A stretch of DNA of 6,793 nucleotides from Campylobacterales bacterium (GTDB lineage Bacteria; Campylobacterota; Campylobacteria; Campylobacterales; QNZT01). A model generated the notes under the pieces. That model did no database searches, was not told the origin of the DNA, and saw only the letters and a program-made list of their open reading frames with translations. The stretch lies in the NCBI GenBank assembly GCA_026985685.1, contig JALSQA010000455.1, positions 1 through 6,793 on the forward strand, given 5' to 3'. Made by a program: the position numbers and the translations under genes. The stretch's first letter is position 1. Each line of letters begins with the position of its first letter. Below, one piece after another: positions 1 to 6,402 of the stretch.

Positions 1-1390
1 TTTATCTTATGTAAACTCTTCTGTATTAAGTGATATACAAGGAAACATTTACTACTTCAAACAAAATGGTAAGAAACGTACCCTTTATCGCAATAAAAAT
101 GCACTTTTTTCTTATCAAGGCTATTATGGTAAGGCAGTAGATGTCGATCAAAAGGGTAGGGTGCTATTTATCGCAAATAGTGCAAATGGTTCAACATTGT
201 ACCGTTATGGTGATGGAGTGGTTGATCGTTTGGTAGCTGGAGATGATGTCATTGATGCGAAGATATTGGGTGATGAGGTATTATTAGAAGTTGTCAGAGC
301 TGATGGAATCTCTTTTTTAAAGAAAAAGATAGAGGCACATAAAGCTAAAGTAGCTAGTGTGGATTACTTTTTTGAAGATAAAATTACATTAGATACAAAA
401 CAAATAAATCATGATGAAAAAATAAAAACTTATAAACCTCAGAGTAGTTTACATTATAGTTCACTTTCTCAATCTGTAGAAGTGACACAAAATGATGATG
501 TAAATTTTAATCTTAGTGCTACTTTTAGTGATCCTTTACTTCAAAATAGTGTTTCTATTTATACCTCACGTTATGATAAAGATTTTATTGCAGGTATTGG
601 TTATGAAAATAGTGCAAATGTATTAACTTATGGCGGAGATTTTTATGGTGTTATATCTGATGATGATAAGATAAAAGATCGAGGTTATGGTTTAAATCTT
701 CATCTAAAATATCCTTTTTACCGACATACTTACAAAAGAGGTGATTTGGGGTTGTATTATCATCTTGACTGGGATAAAGAGAAAAAATCTCCTCTAAGTT
801 TGATCCTCTCTTTCAAAGATCAAAAACAGTTTGGTCATAGCTTTTATCCAAATAGTAAAAATGCACTTTCGGTTTTTGCTCTTAGTGATCGATCTGACCT
901 TTTTTATGGTGCCAGGTATGGTTTTTCTCATGATCTGGGTGAAAATTTTTATATGGGTCTTGATGGTTTGTATGTTAAAAGTAATGTAGATTATCTAGAT
1001 CCAAAGAGCCAAAGAGGTATTTTGATCGATCATAATGATTTTAATAGTGCAGTAGATCCATCAAGGCTAGTTATGCCTTCTTCTAAATATGATCTTTATG
1101 CAAAAGATGCTTTGAAAGTTGAAGCTTCTTTATCAAAAGTATTTGAAATGGGAGCTTATTATTATTCATTTCCTCTCTCTTTACGACGAGAAGCACTCTA
1201 TGGAAAATATCGCAATTTTTACCTAAAAGGTGAAAAAGACTGGGTTGATTTTCAAGAGTATACACTTGGAATGACTTTTGAGTTATTGGCTTTTCACAGA
1301 GGAGTTATACCTCTTAGCTTTGAATTTTTAAAAAATGATGATCTCAAAGAGTCTACAAATTTTAGGATGATATTTTCACTTGATTTTTAA
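1..1390 (+). CDS. Probable outer-membrane protein, beta-propeller-like N-part plus C-terminal beta-barrel (5' end outside window)
   Basis: The frame is open from base 2 to the TAA at 1388-1390, giving 462 visible residues; the start lies to the left. A GTG at 161 is an internal codon, because the protein pattern runs through it unchanged. Visible residues 1 to about 110 show short repeats of the type 'D-x-x-G-x-hydrophobic-Y ... LYR' (GNIYYFKQNGKKRTLYRN, then GRVLFIANSANGSTLYRYGD), as in TolB/PD40-like beta-propeller blades. After a Lys-rich linker, the last 300 or so residues alternate polar and hydrophobic residues with many Tyr, Phe and Gly, and end in FRMIFSLDF. A terminal Phe after an alternating strand is the usual outer-membrane barrel insertion signal. 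A segment around 'SDPLLQNSVSIYTSRYDKDF' recalls propeller proteins fused to an Omp85-like barrel, but this is from memory. It converges on the mrdA operon and shares nothing with it. The gene is secure; barrel location is likely; family and function are uncertain. Confidence 0.7.
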   Translation, partial: LSYVNSSVLSDIQGNIYYFKQNGKKRTLYRNKNALFSYQGYYGKAVDVDQKGRVLFIANSANGSTLYRYGDGVVDRLVAGDDVIDAKILGDEVLLEVVRADGISFLKKKIEAHKAKVASVDYFFEDKITLDTKQINHDEKIKTYKPQSSLHYSSLSQSVEVTQNDDVNFNLSATFSDPLLQNSVSIYTSRYDKDFIAGIGYENSANVLTYGGDFYGVISDDDKIKDRGYGLNLHLKYPFYRHTYKRGDLGLYYHLDWDKEKKSPLSLILSFKDQKQFGHSFYPNSKNALSVFALSDRSDLFYGARYGFSHDLGENFYMGLDGLYVKSNVDYLDPKSQRGILIDHNDFNSAVDPSRLVMPSSKYDLYAKDALKVEASLSKVFEMGAYYYSFPLSLRREALYGKYRNFYLKGEKDWVDFQEYTLGMTFELLAFHRGVIPLSFEFLKNDDLKESTNFRMIFSLDF

Positions 1391-1413
1391 TCCCAAGATT
1401 TAGGGATTTAATT

Positions 1414-1504
1414 GGAAATGGTGCTTTAGCTCCATCTAAAAAATTTGCACTTTTTTTGAAGTTAAAAACTTACTTATATTTGATGGAGCTGAAGCTCCAT
1501 TTCC
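1414..1504. repeat. Nested inverted repeat, 23-bp arms
   Basis: The left arm (1414-1436) and right arm (1482-1504) are reverse complements at 21 of 23 positions, separated by 45 bp of AT-rich sequence. Each arm is itself a hairpin. The right arm contains ATGGAGCT-GA-AGCTCCAT (1483-1500), a perfect 8-bp stem. The left arm has the same stem with one mismatch (1418-1435). The spacer holds a further small hairpin, AAGTT-AAA-AACTT (1459-1471). No T-run follows either arm on either strand, so this is not a standard terminator. It may be two inverted copies of a short palindromic intergenic element (REP/BIME-like) or a small MITE remnant. Only this one pair is visible, so repetition elsewhere in the genome is a guess. 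Confidence 0.75.
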
Positions 1505-1512
1505 TATAAATA

Positions 1513-1530
1513 CCTGAATTCAGGCTTTTT
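1513..1530 (+). terminator. Weak candidate rho-independent terminator for the + strand gene
   Basis: A perfect 12-bp palindrome, CCTGAATTCAGG (1513-1524), is followed at once by CTTTTT (1525-1530). Read on the + strand this gives a GC-rich 4-bp stem with an AATT loop and a short U-tract, about 120 bp after the stop of the barrel gene. The stem is short for an efficient terminator. On the - strand the same palindrome is followed by TATTTATA rather than a T-run, so it would serve mrdA poorly. Confidence 0.35.
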
Positions 1531-1573
1531 AGTTTGAAAATATTTGTTAGCAAAGCTGTGACTTTAGTCTTAT

Positions 1574-3442
1574 CTAATTTAGTGAAGGTATTTTTTCTTT
1601 AGATATATTACTCTCTTGTGATTTTATAAAATCTGGATGGGTGATGTATTTTTTATCTATATAACCTAACTCTACAAGTTTATTATAAATATTTGAAACG
1701 ATTTCACCTGCGGCTTGTCCTCCGTGTCCTCCGTGTTCTATGAGTGCGGTGATGACATACTGAGGGTTTTCATAGGGTGCATAGGTAGTAAACCATGCGT
1801 GAGATTTTTGGTAAAATTTGAGTTCATTTTCACTCATACGTTTTTTTTCATTTTGGGGAATGCCTATGACTTGAGAAGTACCTGTTTTCCCTGCCATTGT
1901 GAGAGTACAGATATTGTGTTTGTAGGCTGTACCTTTTTTGTTGTTACATACATCGTACATTCCCTCTCTTATGATTGGAAGTTTGCTTTTTTCAAATTTA
2001 TTGAAAATATCACTTGTTGAAAAGCTTACTGGCTTTTTATTTATACTTTTTAAAAAGTGTGGTATGGGTTCTTTACCTGTTGCAATAGCTGCTGTAAACA
2101 TGGCAATTTGTAGTGGTGTGACAAGAAAATTTCCTTGTCCTATGACGGTGTTAAGTGTTTCGCCTCTATACCATGCTTCGCCAAATTTTGTTATTTTCCA
2201 GTTTCTATCTGGTACAGTTCCGATAAATTCACCTGGTAAATCTACACCTGTTTTTTTCCCAAATCCATAGCGTTTCAAATCTGTAGATATTTTGTCAATT
2301 CCAACACGAAGACCACCTTTATAAAAGTAGACATCACAACTTTCTCTAATTGCTTTTTTTAAATCTGTCTCACCGTGTCCCCATTGGTTCCAGCAGCGAA
2401 ATTTTCTATTTCCAAGTTCTAGTACACCTGAGCAGAGAAATTTTTCTTTTTCATTGATTAATCCAGAATTTAAAAAACTCAATCCTACGGCTATTTTGGT
2501 AGATGATCCCGGAGGATAGAGACCACGTGTTACTTTATTTGTAAAAGGGTGATCAAGGTCTTCGATCATCTTTTTCCATTCTGTTTTACTGATACCTTTT
2601 ACAAAATTGTTAAGGTTATAAGTTGGGTAGCTTCCGGCTGCCAAAATTGCACCTGTTTTGGCATTCATGACTATGATAGCACCACTTTGTATACCCAGAA
2701 GATAACCTAAATATTTTTGTAGTCTGATATCTATTGTTAATTGTATATTATTGCTAATGGGTTCTGTTTGGACGAGGGTTTTGATGATACTATTTGAAGC
2801 GTTTACTTTATGGATACTTTTACCTAAATTTCCTTCTAAAATCCTATTATATGATTTTTCAATACCGTTTTTACCTGTTATACCAACGCGTTTAGCTACT
2901 TCATCATCTTTGATATCCTGCAGATTTGCCTTGGAAACGTATCCTATGATATGAGATGCCAAATCATCAAAAGGGTAGTAGCGTTTAGCAACTGGACGGA
3001 TGATGATATTGTCATGTTTGGCAAATTTAACAAAATGTAAAATCATCTCTTTATAAGGGATAAAAGGAATAATAGTGATAGGTTTATGATTATATGGACT
3101 ATCTTTTTTATGATATAACTTTTCAATTTTTTTGATATTTGTTTTTGGAAAATAGTGTTGTATGTATGCTAAATCTTTTTTAAATATTTCATGTTTGCTT
3201 TTTTTACTCAGATGAGGCTTTAATGCGATACTAAATCCCAATTTACTAATAGCAAGTAAAGTGTTGTTTCTATCACGAATCTCACCTCTTGTTGGTAGAA
3301 GGTATTCTGTATTGATGATATTTTCCTGGGCTAGCTCTTCATAATATTTATTTGACTTGATACTAAGAAAATATATACGTGAAAGTAATATAAGCCAGAA
3401 AAGTGCGAAAAAGATTAAAATAAATTGTAAACGTCTATTCAT
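1574..3442 (-). CDS. mrdA: Penicillin-binding protein 2 (elongasome peptidoglycan transpeptidase)
   Basis: This class B PBP is the DD-transpeptidase that crosslinks new side-wall peptidoglycan with RodA and MreBCD. It has 622 residues, normal for PBP2. A single N-terminal anchor (about residues 7-27) follows a short basic cytoplasmic tail, and the rest is periplasmic. The pedestal/dimerisation region begins with TRGEIRDRN (51-59). The transpeptidase domain has all three motifs: SSTK with nucleophile Ser313 and Lys316, SCD at 368-370, and KTG at 519-521. QGNFLVTPLQIA (436-447) is the conserved segment between the second and third motifs. Cys337, Cys350, His356 and Cys369 surround the SCD motif and probably bind zinc, as described for other PBP2s. 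The ATG (3440-3442) overlaps the mreD stop as ATGA, which suggests translational coupling. It is the last gene of the operon. PBP3/FtsI is less likely because the region after the SxxK motif matches PBP2 and mreD is adjacent. Confidence 0.96.
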   Translation of the reverse strand: MNRRLQFILIFFALFWLILLSRIYFLSIKSNKYYEELAQENIINTEYLLPTRGEIRDRNNTLLAISKLGFSIALKPHLSKKSKHEIFKKDLAYIQHYFPKTNIKKIEKLYHKKDSPYNHKPITIIPFIPYKEMILHFVKFAKHDNIIIRPVAKRYYPFDDLASHIIGYVSKANLQDIKDDEVAKRVGITGKNGIEKSYNRILEGNLGKSIHKVNASNSIIKTLVQTEPISNNIQLTIDIRLQKYLGYLLGIQSGAIIVMNAKTGAILAAGSYPTYNLNNFVKGISKTEWKKMIEDLDHPFTNKVTRGLYPPGSSTKIAVGLSFLNSGLINEKEKFLCSGVLELGNRKFRCWNQWGHGETDLKKAIRESCDVYFYKGGLRVGIDKISTDLKRYGFGKKTGVDLPGEFIGTVPDRNWKITKFGEAWYRGETLNTVIGQGNFLVTPLQIAMFTAAIATGKEPIPHFLKSINKKPVSFSTSDIFNKFEKSKLPIIREGMYDVCNNKKGTAYKHNICTLTMAGKTGTSQVIGIPQNEKKRMSENELKFYQKSHAWFTTYAPYENPQYVITALIEHGGHGGQAAGEIVSNIYNKLVELGYIDKKYITHPDFIKSQESNISKEKIPSLN

Positions 3443-3897
3443 AAAAACAGCACCACCAATAAAAAGTCTGTGAATATGTAGACAAAATATATACCACTGA
3501 ATTCAGGGAAAGGTAGATTAAATAAAAATGCAAGAAAGAAGTTTATGCCATAATAACCCAGATATGAATAAAAAACTTTAATAATAATCTTACACACATG
3601 ACAACTTAATGTATCTTCAATCAAATTGTAGAGTAGAAAATAATAGAGTACACTAAGTAAAATAAATGAAAAAAGAATCAATCCACGATCTAGTTCTAGA
3701 AAAAGTGTATAAGAGAAAAAGAGTACAAATGCCAAATATCTTTTTTTATCTGTTACATTTTGTGTCCAATAATAAAAACCTACACCCAGTAGTGGCGTAA
3801 GGTATGGATAGATCATGCCTATAGATTCATAAACTATGGCTAGAGGAAAAAGTAATAGTAAAACTAAAGGTGGATAATTAAAGCGACTTCGTCGCAT
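3439..3897 (-). CDS. mreD: MreD-like rod-shape-determining membrane protein
   Basis: This is a small, very hydrophobic integral membrane protein of 152 residues, with about five or six membrane segments (roughly 9-28, 29-45, 54-68, 71-92, 104-126 and 136-152). MreD belongs to the elongasome with MreB, MreC, RodA and PBP2. The primary sequence has few diagnostic residues, so the call rests on size, topology and its place directly before mrdA with a 4-bp ATGA overlap. I chose the ATG at 3895-3897 (MRRSRFNYPP), which places a basic stretch before the first membrane segment and overlaps the acetyltransferase by 34 bp. Two further ATGs at 3915 and 3933 would lengthen the overlap to 52 or 70 bp. 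None of the three has a clear Shine-Dalgarno, so translation probably depends on the upstream gene. No mreB or mreC is visible in the window. Confidence 0.75.
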   Translation of the reverse strand: MRRSRFNYPPLVLLLLFPLAIVYESIGMIYPYLTPLLGVGFYYWTQNVTDKKRYLAFVLFFSYTLFLELDRGLILFSFILLSVLYYFLLYNLIEDTLSCHVCKIIIKVFYSYLGYYGINFFLAFLFNLPFPEFSGIYFVYIFTDFLLVVLFL

Positions 3898-4328
3898 ATT
3901 GGAAAGTGTTTGCATTTTACACAATCTGCCCATATTTTATGTTCTGGTAGGGATTCTTTTGGAATTTCCCTAAAATTTAAATTTTCAAAAAAGCGTTGTT
4001 CGTAAGTAAGAGTAAATAATTTTTCAATACCTAATTCTTTTGCTTCTAAAATCATCTTCTGGACTAATGTTTGACCTATTTTTTTACCTCTGTAATCTCT
4101 GTCAACAATCAGACTTCTAACTTCTGCAAGGTTGTAAGTGTGGATATGTAAAGCACCAAACCCTAAAAGTTTGTTACCGCTTTTAGCTATGATATAAGAA
4201 CGAATATTTGTTGCTATCTCATCATCACTGCGAAAAAGAATTTTTCCTGTTTTTACTTCAGGCAAAACAAGCTCTTGCATCTGTTTGATGCTATGGAGTG
4301 TAGGTTTTGTATACTCTATATCAGTCAT
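3864..4328 (-). CDS. GNAT acetyltransferase, short N-acetylglutamate synthase (ArgA) type
   Basis: This is a single GNAT-domain protein of 154 residues. The acetyl-CoA loop is RGKKIG (80-85), after the beta strand EVRSLIVD (69-76). GFGALHIHTYNLAEVRSL (56-73) and LFTLTYEQRFFENLNF (104-119) match the stand-alone N-acetylglutamate synthases that lack the amino-acid-kinase domain. Such enzymes acetylate glutamate with acetyl-CoA as the first step of arginine synthesis in the cytoplasm. A short enzyme of this kind has, as I recall, been proposed for Campylobacter under the name ArgO, so I leave the symbol blank. The C-terminus carries Cys136, Cys139 and Cys145 (CVKCKHFPIC), unusual for a GNAT and possibly metal-binding. 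The ATG at 4326-4328 overlaps the engB stop by 8 bp; a TTG at 4358 would add ten residues but fits the family less well. Its 3' end overlaps mreD. Fold is certain, substrate probable. Confidence 0.8.
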   Translation of the reverse strand: MTDIEYTKPTLHSIKQMQELVLPEVKTGKILFRSDDEIATNIRSYIIAKSGNKLLGFGALHIHTYNLAEVRSLIVDRDYRGKKIGQTLVQKMILEAKELGIEKLFTLTYEQRFFENLNFREIPKESLPEHKIWADCVKCKHFPICDEVALIIHL

Positions 4329-4932
4329 CTTTACAACTTTTAAAAAAAAGTTTTTCAAAGACTTTATTTGTGACTTGCTGGATACCTGTTTTTTTTAAAT
4401 TTGAAATCAGCATTGCATTGGGGACTATTTTTTTGAGTGAAGATTTTGTTTTTTGGTTTAGTTTATCTGCTTTTGTAAAAACTTCTAAAATCTCTTGATC
4501 TGGTCGTTTGATACTCTCAAGGTATTCTCTTACTTCTTTGTCTATTTGCATAGTTGGATGTCTTGCATCTTGTAAAAGGATAAAAAGTCGTATAGCTGTT
4601 CTTTTAGTGATAAATTCATGTAAACTTTTTTGCCAGGCATATTTTTCTGTTTTGGAAACTTTTGCATATCCAAAACCTGGTAAATCTACAAGTCTTGCTT
4701 GAAATTTATCTCCATCACAGTCAAAAGTAACTTCAAAAAAGTTTATTAATCTGGTTTTACCTGGAGTAGAAGAACTTTTTGCAAGATTTTTTCTATTGGT
4801 AATTGTATTTATGAAACTGCTTTTTCCTACATTACTTCGTCCCAAAACAGCGATTTCACTCATGTCCTGAGGTAGTGCCTGGGATATATTTTGTGCAGAG
4901 GTGATAAATGAAGCTTGTGTGATTTTAACCAA
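4321..4932 (-). CDS. engB: Ribosome-biogenesis GTP-binding protein EngB/YsxC/YihA
   Basis: EngB is a small cytoplasmic TRAFAC-class GTPase needed for late 50S ribosomal subunit assembly. The 203-residue length is typical. The G motifs appear in order: G1 GRSNVGKS (31-38), G2 region SSSTPGKTR (53-61), G3 DLPGFGYA (83-90), G4 TKAD (153-156) and a G5-like SNLKKTGI (177-184). The start is a TTG at 4930-4932. It is preceded by GAGGAG six bases upstream, and the in-frame lptA stop lies two codons before it, so no earlier start is possible; the next ATG (residue 24) would remove conserved N-terminal sequence. It sits between lptA (3-nt gap) and the acetyltransferase (8-bp overlap). The identification is secure. 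Confidence 0.97.
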   Translation of the reverse strand: MVKITQASFITSAQNISQALPQDMSEIAVLGRSNVGKSSFINTITNRKNLAKSSSTPGKTRLINFFEVTFDCDGDKFQARLVDLPGFGYAKVSKTEKYAWQKSLHEFITKRTAIRLFILLQDARHPTMQIDKEVREYLESIKRPDQEILEVFTKADKLNQKTKSSLKKIVPNAMLISNLKKTGIQQVTNKVFEKLFFKSCKDD

Positions 4933-4935
4933 AAA

Positions 4936-5391
4936 TTACTCCTCAACCGTAAATGTAAATTTTACTGGATGACGCTTTTTACCTGTGATGATGGATTTTC
5001 CTGTGATACGATTGATGATGATTTTTTCTCCTTGTAGTGTTTTATGACCAATTTTATCTATGATATGGACATTTCCACTGGCTGTATATAGTTTGCTTTT
5101 AGGGTTATAGACAATTTTTTCAGAAGTACCGCTGTAGTGTTGTTTTTTTGTTGAGATATCAAAGATAACATCACCTGTAAGTGTATATCTAAGCGGTTTT
5201 TGTTTTGTATCAAAATCAATTATTAATTTATTGGCTTGAATATCATCACTTCCTTTTTGGATATGTACATGACCTTTTAAAATAGAGATATTTTTGGTTT
5301 CATCCGCTAGAAAGCTATCGGCACTAACAGTGATTTTTTCAGCATATAAATCAAAAGTAACGAGGAGTAATAATAGGATGATATGTTTCAT
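4936..5391 (-). CDS. lptA: Periplasmic LPS-transport bridge protein LptA (OstA-like)
   Basis: LptA forms the periplasmic part of the Lpt bridge that carries lipopolysaccharide from LptB2FGC to LptDE in the outer membrane. The protein has 151 residues. A signal peptide of about 17 residues (basic MKH, leucine-rich core, end near LYA-EK) is followed by a beta-rich OstA domain. It shows the repeating strand pattern of the beta-jellyroll: ITVSADSF, ISILKGHVHIQKGSDDIQANKLIIDF, YTLTGDVIFDI and YTASGNVHIID. It is somewhat shorter than the E. coli protein. The ATG at 5389-5391 follows lptC by 4 nt, with GAGGAA about 10 nt upstream inside the end of lptC. Pairing with lptC and kdsC supports the call over other OstA-domain proteins. 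Confidence 0.9.
   Translation of the reverse strand: MKHIILLLLLVTFDLYAEKITVSADSFLADETKNISILKGHVHIQKGSDDIQANKLIIDFDTKQKPLRYTLTGDVIFDISTKKQHYSGTSEKIVYNPKSKLYTASGNVHIIDKIGHKTLQGEKIIINRITGKSIITGKKRHPVKFTFTVEE
4939..4944 (-). promoter_or_regulatory. Shine-Dalgarno that fixes the engB TTG start
   Basis: On the - strand GAGGAG lies within the last two Glu codons of lptA, followed by TAATTT and then TTG. The 6-nt spacing is ideal and the match to anti-SD is strong, which supports initiation at the rare TTG codon. Confidence 0.75.
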
Positions 5392-5395
5392 AAAT

Positions 5396-5917
5396 TTACT
5401 TTTCCTCTTCTAATGTTAATGTAACATACTTTGCATGTAAAATATTTTGCAAGGTATCAAAGACAAAACTACTTCCCTTTGCATTCATGTTTTTATGGTT
5501 CAAGCTAAAAGGTGATAGCGATTTTGCTATTTTTGTTTTGGTATTATACAATAATTCATCGCTTTTTAAAAGCATTGTATTGTTTGATTCGTATGATATA
5601 TCCGAATACAGATGTACTATCTCATCTTTTTGGATGGCTTTGTCTGCTTTAATAGTATCTATATGGCTTGGATTATAGAGGTTGGCATCTACTTTGTATA
5701 GTTCATTTCGGTCATTGTATGCTAAAGCTTTCTGGGCTTTTAGTGTTGCTTGTGTGCCTTCTTTGGTGAGGATATAAGCTTGAATTTGTTCAAATGTGAT
5801 ATTGCTAAAATCAAGAGGTCTGCTTTTGATATCGAGTGTAATAGGTTCATGAGTAGTCAAAAATGCGATTTCAAGAACAAAAAGTAAGAGAATTATTGAA
5901 AATATCTTTACACCCAC
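5396..5917 (-). CDS. lptC: LPS export protein LptC (inner-membrane anchored)
   Basis: LptC is the bitopic membrane protein that links the LptB2FG transporter to LptA. The protein has 173 residues, with one N-terminal hydrophobic helix (about 4-20, KIFSIILLLFVLEIAFL) as the anchor. The rest is a periplasmic domain with LptC-like beta strands, such as AKKALA-type and KSDELLYNTKTKIAKS segments around residues 60-130, where a variable strand alternates with 'A-D-K-A' and 'S-D-E-L' turns. LptC diverges quickly, so part of the weight comes from position between kdsC and lptA, the order also found in E. coli. The start is GTG at 5915-5917, overlapping kdsC by 10 bp. Its only candidate SD, AAGGAA, is somewhat distant, and no better in-frame start precedes the helix. 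Confidence 0.85.
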   Translation of the reverse strand: MGVKIFSIILLLFVLEIAFLTTHEPITLDIKSRPLDFSNITFEQIQAYILTKEGTQATLKAQKALAYNDRNELYKVDANLYNPSHIDTIKADKAIQKDEIVHLYSDISYESNNTMLLKSDELLYNTKTKIAKSLSPFSLNHKNMNAKGSSFVFDTLQNILHAKYVTLTLEEEK

Positions 5918-6402
5918 TGTGCTAAAAATTCCTTATGTAACTCTTCTTCTGAGACTAAAATCTCTATCATTTCACGTACTGCACCTTTACCACCTTTGTG
6001 TGAGAGGGTAGTTTGTACATGATCTTGAATATATGCGACACCATCATTTGGAGTAAAAGAGCGTTTTGCAAGAGCTAACATATGATAATCGTTTAAATCA
6101 TCACCAATTGCAGCGACATTTTCAAATGTAAGTTTTTCTTCTTCCAAAATCTCTATAAGTTTTTGTCGTTTATTTTTGACACCTTGATAACAGTGTTTGA
6201 TTCCTAACTCTTGTGCACGTCTTGCTACTATTTTAGAATCTCTGCCTGTGATAATTGCTACGGATTTTCCCATTTTAATCCATGATGCTATAGCTAAACC
6301 ATCTTTGACATCAAATGCTTTTATCTCATCACCATTTTGTGTATAGATGATTGATCCATCTGTTAAACATCCATCTACATCTAAAATAAGAAGTTCGATC
6401 AT
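5908..6402 (-). CDS. kdsC: 3-deoxy-D-manno-octulosonate 8-phosphate phosphatase (KdsC, HAD superfamily)
   Basis: KdsC hydrolyses Kdo-8-phosphate to Kdo and phosphate, just before CMP-Kdo formation for the LPS inner core. The protein has 164 residues with no inserted cap domain, as expected for a C0-type HAD tetramer. Motif I is DVDGCLTDG (8-16), with nucleophile Asp8 and acid/base Asp10. Motif II is TGR (52-54). The motif III lysine is Lys78 in QGVKNK. Motif IV is GDDLND (100-105), with magnesium-binding aspartates. The ATG overlaps the hisB stop as ATGA and has AAGGG six nt upstream (6409-6413). Neighbouring lptC and lptA put it in an LPS context, which favours KdsC over related small phosphatases such as the NeuA-linked type. 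Confidence 0.95.
   Translation of the reverse strand: MIELLILDVDGCLTDGSIIYTQNGDEIKAFDVKDGLAIASWIKMGKSVAIITGRDSKIVARRAQELGIKHCYQGVKNKRQKLIEILEEEKLTFENVAAIGDDLNDYHMLALAKRSFTPNDGVAYIQDHVQTTLSHKGGKGAVREMIEILVSEEELHKEFLAQWV

Noticed and set aside
161..163. GTG as the true start of the left-hand gene, with a G-rich stretch before it
   Set aside because: The frame is open to the window edge and its propeller-like repeats continue upstream, so GTG is an internal Val codon.
1083..1265. 60-residue open frame on the - strand
   Set aside because: It lies wholly within the barrel gene on the opposite strand, has no family features and no neighbours in its orientation.
1389..1408. Small hairpin AATCCC...GGGATT across the stop of the left-hand gene
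   Set aside because: The stem is only 6 bp with an 8-nt loop and is followed by TAATTGG, not a T-run, so it does not support a terminator call.
1715..2270. Two + strand open frames of 101 and 110 codons opposite mrdA
   Set aside because: They are antisense to well-conserved PBP2 sequence, and their translations look like random Cys- and Phe-rich shadows.
3497..3506. Palindrome CTGAATTCAG, also seen at 1514-1523
   Set aside because: This copy is inside mreD, has no T-run, and a shared 10-base palindrome is plausible by chance in AT-rich DNA.
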